A stretch of DNA of 64,000 bases from Candidatus Aenigmatarchaeota archaeon. GTDB lineage: Archaea > Aenigmatarchaeota > Aenigmatarchaeia > GW2011-AR5. Where the stretch lies: the NCBI GenBank assembly GCA_016184005.1, contig JACPDL010000003.1:62001-126000 (forward strand). The letters are read 5' to 3'. Each line of letters starts with the position of its first letter. Position 1 is the stretch's first letter. The notes under the pieces were generated by a model that saw only the letters and a program-made list of their open reading frames with translations, was not told the origin of the DNA and made no database searches. Shown here piece after piece: positions 49,555-57,769 of this stretch. A program made the translations under genes and the position numbers.

Positions 49555-49952
49555 CGAAATGATTTCGCGCAGCTTGCGCAACAGAAGTTGAGTATCCTTC
49601 CTCTTATCTTCTGCCTGTATTCGCCGCGATAGATCTCGCAGCCGCAATGCGAGCATTTTGTAATCTTTTGCCTGACTGCGACATCAAGGATATCAGAAAA
49701 TTTATTCAATAGGCCGGATGCAAAATTCCTGCCCTTTCTGGTAATCTTGTAGACCTTCCTCTTCTTCTTCCCGACATGCCTTATTTCCTGGCTGACGTAA
49801 CCCATATTCTGGAACCTTTTGAGCAGCGGATATATCTGCCCTGCGCTGGGCTTCTTGCCAAGCCTATTTCCAAGCTCGTCAATTATGTCATAACCGTGCA
49901 TTGGCCCTTCGTGCAGGAGCATAAGCATGTAGAATTTGACAAGGTTTGTCAT
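49551..49952 (-). CDS. PadR-family regulator with C-terminal TRASH-like metal domain
   Basis: About 133 residues. A PadR winged helix (VKFYMLMLLHEGPMHGYDIIDELG, SAGQIYPLLKRFQNMGYV) is followed by a C-terminal Cys domain CSHCGCEIYRGEYRQKI...FCCASCAKSF, the CxxC...CxxC layout of TRASH metal-sensing domains. It is likely a copper or heavy-metal regulator of this island. ATG 49952 is chosen at a PadR-like MTNLVKFYML start. Two dyads lie in its divergent promoter. Confidence 0.75.
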   Translation of the reverse strand: MTNLVKFYMLMLLHEGPMHGYDIIDELGNRLGKKPSAGQIYPLLKRFQNMGYVSQEIRHVGKKKRKVYKITRKGRNFASGLLNKFSDILDVAVRQKITKCSHCGCEIYRGEYRQKIRGRILNFCCASCAKSFR

Positions 49953-49977
49953 GAACCCCTCTTCTTTCTTCACGGAT

Positions 49978-50018
49978 AGCACCCAACATCTCCTGGTGCT
50001 ATATCTAATAATGATATA
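49978..50018. promoter_or_regulatory. Two dyads in the PadR/DUF5676-like divergent promoter
   Basis: AGCACC-N11-GGTGCT is followed directly by TATATC-N7-GATATA, next to the TATA region ATATATATTTAAATAC. Both are symmetric and sit where a dimeric PadR protein could block transcription in both directions. Confidence 0.5.
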
Positions 50019-50058
50019 TATTTAAATACTTGCCTGAACCAGTATATTTGGTGATGAG

Positions 50059-50307
50059 ATGACAGCGAATCTGTTGAATTCAAGGGCATTTGGGATGGCG
50101 TCCGCGGTAGTGGCGTTCTTGATGGACGCAGCGGGCTACGTGTGGCACGGCATGCTGCAGCAGCCTTCAATAATGAATCTGCTCTATCCGGGATTCTGGA
50201 GCAGCCCGTCGCTGCTCTTCTTTGGATTAGTGGGCACCGTCGTTGGAGCCTACGCGGCAGGCTATGTATTTGCGTGGCTTTACAACAAACAGGAAAAGAA
50301 AAGATGA
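50059..50307 (+). CDS. DUF5676-like two-helix membrane protein
   Basis: An 82-residue membrane protein: FGMASAVVAFLMDAAGYVWHGML, then LLFFGLVGTVVGAYAAGYVFAWLYNK. The layout and the tail AGYVFAWLYNKQ match the DUF5676 family often found next to copper or heavy-metal genes. Start at ATG 50059 with GGTGATGAG before it. Confidence 0.65.
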   Translation: MTANLLNSRAFGMASAVVAFLMDAAGYVWHGMLQQPSIMNLLYPGFWSSPSLLFFGLVGTVVGAYAAGYVFAWLYNKQEKKR

Positions 50308-50322
50308 AAAAGAGGTGAACAG

Positions 50323-50517
50323 ATGGTAAACCGCAATCTGAACAGCGTCGACAGGATTCTGCGCTTCGCGCTTGCTTTCTGGTGGCTCGGGCCTTTTGCC
50401 CCTCAATTCGTCGCCGAATGGGCAAACTGGCTTATAGCTGTCTTGGGCTGGGTGGCGCTGATAGAGAGTTTCGTTGGCTGGTGCTGGCTCCACAAGCTGC
50501 TTGGCATAAAGAAGTAG
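50323..50517 (+). CDS. YgaP-type DUF2892 membrane protein
   Basis: A 64-residue protein: NLNSVDRILRFALAFWWLG, a second helix, and GWCWLHKLLGIKK. The N...DR..R...... start and GWC..h.LLG end are the DUF2892 (YgaP transmembrane) hallmark. It often accompanies sulfur transfer or metal genes. It follows the DUF5676-like gene after 15 bases. Confidence 0.8.
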   Translation: MVNRNLNSVDRILRFALAFWWLGPFAPQFVAEWANWLIAVLGWVALIESFVGWCWLHKLLGIKK

Positions 50518-50527
50518 GGGTGATTTC

Positions 50528-50563
50528 ATGGCGAAAAGAAAGAAAAAACAAGGATGCTGCTAA
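50528..50563 (+). CDS. 11-residue Lys-rich CC peptide
   Basis: Encodes MAKRKKKQGCC and a stop after a perfect GGTGATTTC ribosome binding site. It repeats the architecture of the 43362 peptide (basic run, Gly, Cys-Cys) in a different operon of the same island, arguing that both are real. Confidence 0.6.
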   Translation: MAKRKKKQGCC

Positions 50564-50613
50564 GGATCAGAGAAAAATAAATAAGGCAGTATGATTATTT
50601 GACGTGGTGAGAA

Positions 50614-52710
50614 ATGGCTAAAGACCCTGTTTGCGGAATGTATGTGGATGAGAAGAAGGCAAAATTCAGCACCGAGCAGGAAGGCTTGACATATTATTTC
50701 TGCAGCGAGAATTGCCTGAAAGAGTTTCTCAGGCCGCAGGCAGAAATGCGAAAACTGAAATACGTTGCAACATTCAGCATTGCGCTTGGCGCGTTGACGA
50801 TGTTTTTTGAATACTTCTACCCCGTAAGGCCGTTCGGCATTTCTAATTACATATTATTGTTCTTGCTGGCCACACCCGTGCAGTTCATAGGAGGCTGGCG
50901 ATTCTACAAAGGCACTCTGGACGCTGTCAAAGCCAGGCAGGCCAATATGGATTCGCTGATCGCGATAGGGACTACTGCCGCATGGGTATACAGCACAATA
51001 TTTACATTCCAGGGAATATTCTGGCCAAGGATATTTCCAAGTGTAACAACAGGCGGGCCGGAAGTTTATTTTACTGAATCAGGCCTGATAATCGGCTTTA
51101 TTCTTCTTGGCAGATACATGGAGCATCTTGTCAAGGGCAGGGCGTCGAATGCGATAAGAAGGCTTGTTGACCTGCAGCCGAAGATGGCAAAAGTAGTCAG
51201 AGATGGCAATGAAATAGAAATTCCGGTGGAGGAAGTAAAGGTTGGCGATATTGTTGTCATCAGGCCTGGAGAAAAGATACCTGTCGACGGGATTATTATG
51301 GATGGGTCATCAGCAATAGACCAGTCGATGATAACAGGCGAGAGCATACCTGTCGACAGGAAAAAAGGCGACGAGGTTATAGGCGCGACTATAAACAAGT
51401 CCGGATTGCTCAAGATCAAAGCCACTAAGATCGGCTCTGATACAGCATTATCGCAGATTGTCAAGATGGTCCAGGAAGCAATTGCGCAACGCGCGCCGAT
51501 GCAAAGGCTTGCTGATGTCGTATCATCATACTTTGTTCCGGCAGTAGTTGTGGTTTCAATAGTTTCATTCTTGTTTTGGTATTACATAGCAGGATTGCCT
51601 TTTGCGACAGCACTCACGACGCTTATAGCAGTTCTTATAATAGCATGCCCCTGCGCGCTTGGAATAGCAACGCCTGCCGCAATAATGATAGGCGCGGGCA
51701 AAGGTGCGCAGAACGGGATACTGATAAAGAGCGGTGAATATCTTGAAAAAGCAAGAAAGATAAACACAATTGTATTCGACAAGACAGGCACGCTTACCAA
51801 GGGCGAGCCAGAGGTAACTGACATAATCGCAATGAACTCAAAAGAAAATATTCTCCTATATGCAGCCACGGCTGAAAGCGGCTCAGAACATCCATTAGGC
51901 CAGGCCATAGTGAAACACGCAAAAGCAAAAAACATAAGGATAGGCGAGCCTAAAAATTTCAAGGCAATAGCGGGCCACGGGATTTCTGCTTCTTATCGCG
52001 GCAAAAAAATACTGCTTGGAAACAGAAAACTCATGACAAAAAACAGGATAGACACAGAACGCGTAGAGAAGAATGTCCAGAAGCTCGAAGAAGACGGCAA
52101 GACAGTGATGTTTATTGCCATAAACAAAAAACTGGCAGGATTGATAGCCGTTGCGGATACGCTAAAAGAAAATTCCAGCGAAGCCGTAAAGAAACTCGAA
52201 TTGATGGGAATAGATGTCATCATGATAACAGGAGACAATCCGCGGACAGCCAATGCTATTTCAAAGAAGGTTGAAATCAAGCGCGTGCTTGCTGAGGTCC
52301 TGCCTCAGGATAAGGCAAAGGAAATAAAAAAATTGCAGAAAGAAGGCAGAATTGTTGCAATGGTAGGCGACGGCATAAACGACGCTCCGGCACTGGCGCA
52401 GGCAGACGTAGGCATAGCGATAGGCGCAGGGACAGACATCGCAAAGGAGACGGGCGGGATTGTGCTGATTAAGAACGACCTGCGCGATGTTGTAGGCGCC
52501 ATCAAGCTCAGCAAGAAAACCGTAAGGAAAATGAAGGAAAACCTGTTCTGGGCTTTTGTCTATAATATTGCGCTTATACCTGTTGCTGCCGGGGTGTTGT
52601 ATCCGTTTTCCGGAATAATGCTCAATCCCATTTACGCGGCAATAGCCATGGCCCTCAGCTCTATAACAGTCGTAACGAACTCGCTGCTGCTTGCTAAATA
52701 CAGGCTATAG
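50614..52710 (+). CDS. Copper-type P1B ATPase with N-terminal YHS domain
   Basis: A 698-residue heavy-metal export/import ATPase. Residues 1-42 form a YHS domain (DPVCGMYVDE, YYFCSENCLKEF) in place of the usual CxxC metal-binding domain. It has TGES (MITGESIPV), the membrane metal site CPCALG, the phosphorylated Asp in DKTGTLTKG, the SEHPLGQAIV nucleotide His-Pro and MVGDGINDAPALAQ. The CPC type fits Cu+ or Ag+. It follows the CC peptide and DUF genes on the same strand and is the clearest metal-specific gene of the island. Confidence 0.93.
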   Translation: MAKDPVCGMYVDEKKAKFSTEQEGLTYYFCSENCLKEFLRPQAEMRKLKYVATFSIALGALTMFFEYFYPVRPFGISNYILLFLLATPVQFIGGWRFYKGTLDAVKARQANMDSLIAIGTTAAWVYSTIFTFQGIFWPRIFPSVTTGGPEVYFTESGLIIGFILLGRYMEHLVKGRASNAIRRLVDLQPKMAKVVRDGNEIEIPVEEVKVGDIVVIRPGEKIPVDGIIMDGSSAIDQSMITGESIPVDRKKGDEVIGATINKSGLLKIKATKIGSDTALSQIVKMVQEAIAQRAPMQRLADVVSSYFVPAVVVVSIVSFLFWYYIAGLPFATALTTLIAVLIIACPCALGIATPAAIMIGAGKGAQNGILIKSGEYLEKARKINTIVFDKTGTLTKGEPEVTDIIAMNSKENILLYAATAESGSEHPLGQAIVKHAKAKNIRIGEPKNFKAIAGHGISASYRGKKILLGNRKLMTKNRIDTERVEKNVQKLEEDGKTVMFIAINKKLAGLIAVADTLKENSSEAVKKLELMGIDVIMITGDNPRTANAISKKVEIKRVLAEVLPQDKAKEIKKLQKEGRIVAMVGDGINDAPALAQADVGIAIGAGTDIAKETGGIVLIKNDLRDVVGAIKLSKKTVRKMKENLFWAFVYNIALIPVAAGVLYPFSGIMLNPIYAAIAMALSSITVVTNSLLLAKYRL

Positions 52711-52744
52711 TTCTGCAGAAAACCATAATTATTTAAATGTCACA

Positions 52745-52777
52745 AACTATATATGCTAAGTCTTACAGATGTTGTAA
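52745..52777 (+). promoter_or_regulatory. TATA and BlaI/CopY-type operator of the DsbA-like gene
   Basis: TATA AACTATATATGC is followed at 52763-52777 by TTACAGATGTTGTAA, the same TTACA-N5-TGTAA dyad as before blaI. It would cover the transcription start of the downstream gene, so a BlaI-type repressor could silence it. Confidence 0.6.
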
Positions 52778-52792
52778 ATCTAAAGTGATAAA

Positions 52793-53536
52793 ATGGCAGA
52801 AGAGCACGTTACAATAAAGAAGTCGACATACAACAAAATACTGGCCGGGCTTGTTGTTGTTATGGTTGCTTTTTCATTCAGCTTGGGCTTCATTCTTGGC
52901 GGTAGCGGAAAAACAGCGGTTAACATTGCTGCAGGATCTGATTTGGCACCGGTGCAGCAGCCATCAGTGCCGGCGGGAAATCAGGCACTCCCCGGCAGGG
53001 TGCAGGTATCGCTGGATGACGACCCGCAGCTGGGCGACAGGAACGCCAAGTTAGTTATGATAGAGTTCAGCGATTTCCAGTGCCCGTTCTGCGAAAGATT
53101 CTTCTCCAGCACACTGCCTCTAGTCAAAAAGGAATACGTGGATACAGGGAAAGTCTTGTTTGTCTACAGGGACTTTCCGCTTGACAGCATACACCCGCAG
53201 GCAGTCCCGGCGGCACTGGCAGCCGGGTGCGCAGACGAGCAAGGCAGGTTCTGGGAATACCACGATAAGATATTCCAGAACCAGGCGTCTCTTGGCGACA
53301 CGAGCTACAAGGCATGGGCAGCGGATCTCGGCCTTGACACGACGAAATTCAACGACTGCTATGATTCAAAGAAATATGCCGGCGAGGTGCAGAAGGATTT
53401 CCAGGACGGCAGCGATGCCGGCGTTTCCGGAACACCGACATTCTACATAGGCAGCCCGCAGAAAGGCTACATAGAAATTGTAGGCGCACAGCCCTTCTCT
53501 GTTATCAAGCAGGCATTAGATCAGGGACTGGCATGA
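52793..53536 (+). CDS. DsbA-like thiol oxidoreductase, membrane-anchored
   Basis: A 247-residue exported disulfide oxidoreductase. An N-terminal helix (ILAGLVVVMVAFSFSLGFIL) anchors it; the thioredoxin_4/DsbA domain starts with VMIEFSDFQCPFCERFF (active site CPFC), contains YRDFPLDSIHPQA, and ends with GVSGTPTFYIGSPQKGYIEIVGAQPF carrying the cis-Pro. It should form or shuffle disulfides outside the membrane. It is followed after 4 bases by the CPAC membrane protein, a plausible electron partner. Confidence 0.9.
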   Translation: MAEEHVTIKKSTYNKILAGLVVVMVAFSFSLGFILGGSGKTAVNIAAGSDLAPVQQPSVPAGNQALPGRVQVSLDDDPQLGDRNAKLVMIEFSDFQCPFCERFFSSTLPLVKKEYVDTGKVLFVYRDFPLDSIHPQAVPAALAAGCADEQGRFWEYHDKIFQNQASLGDTSYKAWAADLGLDTTKFNDCYDSKKYAGEVQKDFQDGSDAGVSGTPTFYIGSPQKGYIEIVGAQPFSVIKQALDQGLA

Positions 53537-53540
53537 TCCG

Positions 53541-53990
53541 ATGAAGGTTGCAGAGGTCCTGAGAATCAGGAAATATTTGCTGGTTGCCGTTTTTTCATCG
53601 CTTATGTTCACTTCTGTATACGTTTACACGCAGGTTCTCGGCATACTTGAGAATCTTGACCTGTGGTTCACTGTGATACCGTGGTACAACGCTGTCCTGT
53701 TCGTGATCTTCGCATCCCTGTTCGGGGTGACATTTTCTTTCCAAGTTTACAACTGGAAGCAGCCAAAGGTCTGCAAGGTTAATGGCAAATCAATCGGTGC
53801 GAGTTCTTCTGCCACAATATTGGGCCTCTTTGTTGCGCAGTGCCCTGCGTGCGTCTCTTTGGGAGCGCTTCTCCTGCCGGCAAGCATTTTCACGGCAATC
53901 TTCGTGAAATACAGCACCGTAATGAACCTGATAGGCATAGGCCTGCTTCTTTTCACCATACACTATTTAGGCGGCTTCAGGAAAGACTGA
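53541..53990 (+). CDS. Four-helix membrane protein with CPAC motif
   Basis: A 149-residue membrane protein. After two helices and KVCKVNGKS the conserved part is SATILGLFVAQCPACVSLGALLLP, then two more helices. It shares this layout with the 45275 protein and the bundle of the 41.8 kb protein. Being encoded next to the DsbA-like protein, it may recycle its disulfide in the way DsbB, VKOR or CcdA do, although it matches none of these by sequence. Confidence 0.62.
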   Translation: MKVAEVLRIRKYLLVAVFSSLMFTSVYVYTQVLGILENLDLWFTVIPWYNAVLFVIFASLFGVTFSFQVYNWKQPKVCKVNGKSIGASSSATILGLFVAQCPACVSLGALLLPASIFTAIFVKYSTVMNLIGIGLLLFTIHYLGGFRKD

Positions 53991-54059
53991 AACTTCGCAT
54001 TCCACTATTTGAAACCAAGATTTAAAAACTTCTGTTCAAAGATTAGCAGTTGATACAAT

Positions 54060-54788
54060 ATGCCAAGATGCGAAGAATGCAGCCGTGACTTCGGGACAGA
54101 AGAAGCCTTCATGCAGCACAACAGAGATAGACACGAATCAGGACAGACAAGGCACGAGATAAAGCAGATGAAAAAACAGGAAAAGGAAGAAAAGAAAAAG
54201 ACGGAACATGAGAAGAGTTCCAGAAAAAGAAAAATCAGGATGATCACGATAATAGCTGCTGTTTTTCTAGGCATCGCCGGCATGGCGGCCTTTGTAATTT
54301 ATCTGCCGAAGCCCGATGTCGTGAGCACGGGCATAGGGCCTGTCGGCTCCACTCACCAGCACGCTGATTTCAAGGTTTACATAAACGGCAAGCAGCTTGA
54401 TTTTACTTCCCCTGCGTATCAGGTGCGTGCAAGGGAAGTTCATATAGAGGGCGGGGATGACGACGTCATCCACAAGCATGCCACTGGAGTGACAGTGGGG
54501 CACTTCTTCAAGACGCTGGGCTTCAGTATTAATTCAACCTGCATAGCAACAGACAAAAACGTGCAGCACTGCGGCAACGAGAATGCAGCCCTGAAATATT
54601 TCATAAAGAAAGAGGGAAAAGACTGGGAAAGCATTAATGACCTGCCAAACCGTGATATAACAGACCTGGACAAGTACCTCATAACATACGGAAACGAGAC
54701 AGACCTGGGCATGCAGCAGGACAGCGTGACAGACAAGGCGCGGATAGAATCCGGAAAAGGGCCAAGGCAAAGCATGCCAATAAGTTAA
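54060..54788 (+). CDS. Zinc-finger, membrane helix and His-rich outer domain protein
   Basis: A 242-residue protein: a C2H2-like finger (MPRCEECSRDFGTEEAFMQHNRDRH), a long charged helix (KQMKKQEKEEKKKTEHEK), one membrane helix (IITIIAAVFLGIAGMAAFVIYL) and an outer domain HQHADFKVYINGK, REVHIEGG, VIHKHATGVTVGHFFKTLGF, DLDKYLITYG. The outer domain is a paralog of the 45.7 kb protein. A DNA- or RNA-binding finger inside and a metal-like domain outside suggest a sensor; that is inference. Confidence 0.6.
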   Translation: MPRCEECSRDFGTEEAFMQHNRDRHESGQTRHEIKQMKKQEKEEKKKTEHEKSSRKRKIRMITIIAAVFLGIAGMAAFVIYLPKPDVVSTGIGPVGSTHQHADFKVYINGKQLDFTSPAYQVRAREVHIEGGDDDVIHKHATGVTVGHFFKTLGFSINSTCIATDKNVQHCGNENAALKYFIKKEGKDWESINDLPNRDITDLDKYLITYGNETDLGMQQDSVTDKARIESGKGPRQSMPIS

Positions 54789-54921
54789 GCCTGTACGAAC
54801 GGCGCCTGCTTTCTGTGCTGTATGTGCCGATAAAACGGCTTTTTGCAGAAATACTTAATGACTGTGCTTCTTTTTGCCGTTCACACAACTTTACAATTTT
54901 CTAAGATTTCTAAGAGCTCGT

Positions 54922-54945
54922 TTAGATGGTGGATTCTTTTTATAG
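54922..54945. repeat. Half copy of the hairpin-TATA cassette
   Basis: TTTAGATGGTGGATTC followed by TTTTTATAG matches one arm and the TATA of the cassette at 40462-40497. The other arm is lost. It sits between two convergent genes. Confidence 0.35.
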
Positions 54946-54954
54946 AACATAGCT

Positions 54955-56184
54955 TCAGCCAATAATCCCGTAGCCGATCAGGTGCCAGCGGCCGTTGACT
55001 TGGAAGGCTATTGCAACCTTGTCGCCTTTGTTTGCGCAGACTGGAAGTTTTAGCTTAACGGAAACTCTGTTCTTTCCAGCGGACGTCACAACGCCAACCG
55101 TCTTTGCTATTGCCGCAGTAAGCATCAGGACACTGCCAGTCTTTATCGGCGGCACCTTCTGTTGACCTTCAACCCCGACGACATAATCAAATAGATCCAC
55201 TGTGATGTTCAGCTCTTCATGTGCAGGCGGAAGCTTTCCTGGAAAACCGGCTATATGGCCTGAAAGACCATCGCCTCTAGTTATGGAAGGATCCAGTTCT
55301 GTTTGCAAGGCAACAAGCCCCCCGGGTTTCGCCATGTCTCTTGGCCCTTTCTGGAAGATCTCGGCAACCTTGCTTGTTAAAGCTTCTCCTTTTTTCCCGC
55401 TTACATCAGGCCTTATTTCTATCTCGTCACCTTTGCGGATAATTCCCTGCGTAAGCGAACCGCCTACTACCCCGCCTTTAAGATCTTTTATAGCCGTGCC
55501 AGGCCTGTTAATGTCAAAGCTCCTGACTATGTAGAATTTAGGCTCCTTTGCCTCGTCACGTTTCGGCACTGGAATGTGCTTTTCAATTGCCTCTATCAGA
55601 AAATCGATGTTTGCGTTGTTTATGGCGCTTATGGGAATAATAGGGGCGTTTTCAGCAACGGTTCCTCTGATGAACGCCTTTATTTCTTCATGGTTCTTTA
55701 CAGCCTGTTCCTCGGATACTATATCGATCTTGTTCTGGACGATTATTATATTTCTTATGCCAACGATGTCCAAGGCCTTCAGGTGTTCCGCTGTTTGCGG
55801 CTGCGGGCACTTCTCGTTTGCAGCAATCACGAGTATCGCTCCATCCATCAAGGCAGCCCCTGAAAGTACAGTAGCCATCAGCGTTTCATGCCCGGGCGCA
55901 TCGACAAAGCTGACGCATCTGTAAGGCTTGCCGTCTTCAAAACATCTTGGGCACTTTGTTGTTACAGAGTACGAGTTGCATTTGCTGCAGAAGTAGAATA
56001 CGGAATCCGCGTAGCCAAGGCGGATTGTTATGCCGCGCTTTATTTCCTCGCTGTGCGTATCGGTCCATTTGCCTGTTAGTGCTTGCGTAAGCGTCGTTTT
56101 CCCATGGTCAACGTGCCCCACTATGCCTATGTTAACTTCCGGGATCATTTCTTCTTCAGAAATTTCTTTTGCGAAAATTATCAC
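54955..56184 (-). CDS. Translation initiation factor aIF2, gamma subunit
   Basis: The GTPase subunit of archaeal initiation factor 2 that carries Met-tRNA to the ribosome. G1 is GHVDHGKTTL, G3 is DAPGHETLM, G4 is NKID, and a zinc knuckle (CSKCNSYSVTTKCPRC) sits in the G domain as typical for aIF2-gamma. Length 409 is normal. The first codon could be GTG 56184 or ATG 56148 (MIPEVNIG); both fit. It follows the S6e gene with no gap. Confidence 0.95.
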   Translation of the reverse strand: MIIFAKEISEEEMIPEVNIGIVGHVDHGKTTLTQALTGKWTDTHSEEIKRGITIRLGYADSVFYFCSKCNSYSVTTKCPRCFEDGKPYRCVSFVDAPGHETLMATVLSGAALMDGAILVIAANEKCPQPQTAEHLKALDIVGIRNIIIVQNKIDIVSEEQAVKNHEEIKAFIRGTVAENAPIIPISAINNANIDFLIEAIEKHIPVPKRDEAKEPKFYIVRSFDINRPGTAIKDLKGGVVGGSLTQGIIRKGDEIEIRPDVSGKKGEALTSKVAEIFQKGPRDMAKPGGLVALQTELDPSITRGDGLSGHIAGFPGKLPPAHEELNITVDLFDYVVGVEGQQKVPPIKTGSVLMLTAAIAKTVGVVTSAGKNRVSVKLKLPVCANKGDKVAIAFQVNGRWHLIGYGIIG

Positions 56185-56583
56185 CTATTGTTCCTTTTGC
56201 TCTGCAGTTTCTTTCTTGCCAAGGGCTTCTTCAAGCGGCTTCTCTCCCTGCTTGACAACCTTGCAGTTAATCTGGGAAATGTTAAGCGAAATTGTGTTGC
56301 CTCTTATAAGCTTGCGTTTCCTGAGACCAGACCGCCCGGCTTTGAATCCAATGCCCTTGGTTATTACAATGTCCTTCCTTCCAATGCTCTCAATGTCCAG
56401 CCTCATGGGGAAGCCTTCCCTGTCGCTCCCGCCTGTAATCTGAAAATCGTATCCGTCAAGCCCAAGAAAATCGCCAGGGAAAGTATCTCCTATCTTTTTC
56501 TCCAGCACAGGGCAGTCTTTCTGGTCTTTTTCAACCTGATAAGACTTGGCTGCATGCGATATAACGAATTTGAAATTTGGCAT
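56185..56583 (-). CDS. Ribosomal protein S6e
   Basis: A 132-residue small-subunit protein found in archaea and eukaryotes. Recognised by MPNFKFVISHAAKSYQVE, IGDTFPGDFLGLDGYDFQITGGSD, GFPMRLDIESIGRKDIVITKGIGF and RKRKLIRGNTIS. The acidic C-terminal tail is lineage-specific. It is in the common archaeal order with aIF2-gamma, in one transcription unit. Confidence 0.95.
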   Translation of the reverse strand: MPNFKFVISHAAKSYQVEKDQKDCPVLEKKIGDTFPGDFLGLDGYDFQITGGSDREGFPMRLDIESIGRKDIVITKGIGFKAGRSGLRKRKLIRGNTISLNISQINCKVVKQGEKPLEEALGKKETAEQKEQ

Positions 56584-56761
56584 TTTTTATCACCATTTGC
56601 ACCGCAAGCAATGTCCTGCTTGAAACAAGTTCTTGCAGTTTCGGCTGGCTAAGAGAAAGCGCGCCAAATTTATTCTGGCTTAACTTCCCCAGTTTTTCCA
56701 GCCGGGTTCCTTCCTATAGTTACCAGAAAAGCTTAAAAAAGAAAAAATCCAAAGCAGATGG

Positions 56762-57619
56762 ATGCAAGTAGACGAGAAGGAATGGTTTTCAATGCTTCCT
56801 ATGCCGGATGCCTGGCACTTTTTCAGCTTCGAAAAGAGGATTGCTGGCAAGAAAACGAAGTTCCAGAAAGTGGACATAATCAAGAGCAGGCAGTTTGGCA
56901 AAATACTGTTCTTGGACGCCGATATACAGTCATCTCAATACGACGAGCATGTGTACCATGAGTGTCTTGTGCAGCCGGCAATGCTGCAGCATCCGAATCC
57001 GAAGAAGATCCTTATTCTTGGCGGAGGAGAAGGCGCCACGCTGCGTGAAGTGCTGAAGCATAAGTCAGTTGAGAAGGCTGTTATGATAGATATCGACGAG
57101 GAACTTGTAAAAATCTGCAAAGAACACCTTCCAGAGTGGCATCAAAAATCCTTTGATGACAAAAGGGCAGAAATCCTTTTCATGGACGCCTTCAAGTACC
57201 TGAAGGAGACGGAAGAAAAGTTCGACGTGATCATAGAAGACCTTCTGTCTCCAGACCTCGAGGCTTCTGAAACACTTTTCAGAAAGGAGCTTTTCACAGG
57301 CATCAAGAACGCGCTGGCAAAGGACGGCATAGCTGTCTTCCAGTCCGGAAGAACTGACATAGTCTCCGGTACCGGAGTTTATTATAAAAAGTTCTTTGAT
57401 CTCGTTTCAGGCTACTTCAGGCACGCCAAGAAATTTCACGCATTCATACCGTCATTCTTCTTCACGTGGGGCTACATCATGGCTTCTGACTCAGAGTTGC
57501 ACGCAGCACCAGAAGAAATAGATAGAAGGATAAAGGAGAGGAGCCTAAAGCTGGAGTTCTACAACAGCACGACAGAAAAAATTATGTCGTTCTTCCCTGA
57601 ATGGAGAAAAGCAAGTTAA
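56762..57619 (+). CDS. speE: Spermidine synthase (aminopropyltransferase)
   Basis: Transfers an aminopropyl group from decarboxylated S-adenosylmethionine to putrescine or agmatine. The Rossmann core ILILGGGEGATLREVL near residue 80 with the Asp-rich substrate loops (FLDADIQSS, YDEHVYHECLV, EDLLSPD) is intact. Length 285. ATG 56762 gives MQVDEKEWF, the usual short start. The decarboxylase supplying its substrate is encoded convergently at 57770. Confidence 0.9.
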   Translation: MQVDEKEWFSMLPMPDAWHFFSFEKRIAGKKTKFQKVDIIKSRQFGKILFLDADIQSSQYDEHVYHECLVQPAMLQHPNPKKILILGGGEGATLREVLKHKSVEKAVMIDIDEELVKICKEHLPEWHQKSFDDKRAEILFMDAFKYLKETEEKFDVIIEDLLSPDLEASETLFRKELFTGIKNALAKDGIAVFQSGRTDIVSGTGVYYKKFFDLVSGYFRHAKKFHAFIPSFFFTWGYIMASDSELHAAPEEIDRRIKERSLKLEFYNSTTEKIMSFFPEWRKAS

Positions 57620-57635
57620 CCTAATTCTCTTGTAC

Positions 57636-57760
57636 AATCATATCGTTCTTGATATAACCCACAACTTTAGTTGTGGGTTTGTTGAACGATGTGATCCCAA
57701 CATTGTTTATGTAGTATCTACCGACTAAAGTCGGTAGTTTTAAACAATGTTGAGGATAAG
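57636..57760 (-). repeat. Two-domain structured repeat, copy D
   Basis: Read on the minus strand: domain 1 stem CAACATTG...CAATGTTG around CTACCGA-CTTTAG-TCGGTAG; domain 2 stem TCGTTC...GAACGA around CCCACAA-CTAAAG-TTGTGGG. The inner hairpin of domain 2 has its loop in the inverted sense. It fills the gap between two convergent polyamine genes. Confidence 0.8.
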
Positions 57761-57769
57761 TAAAGAATT

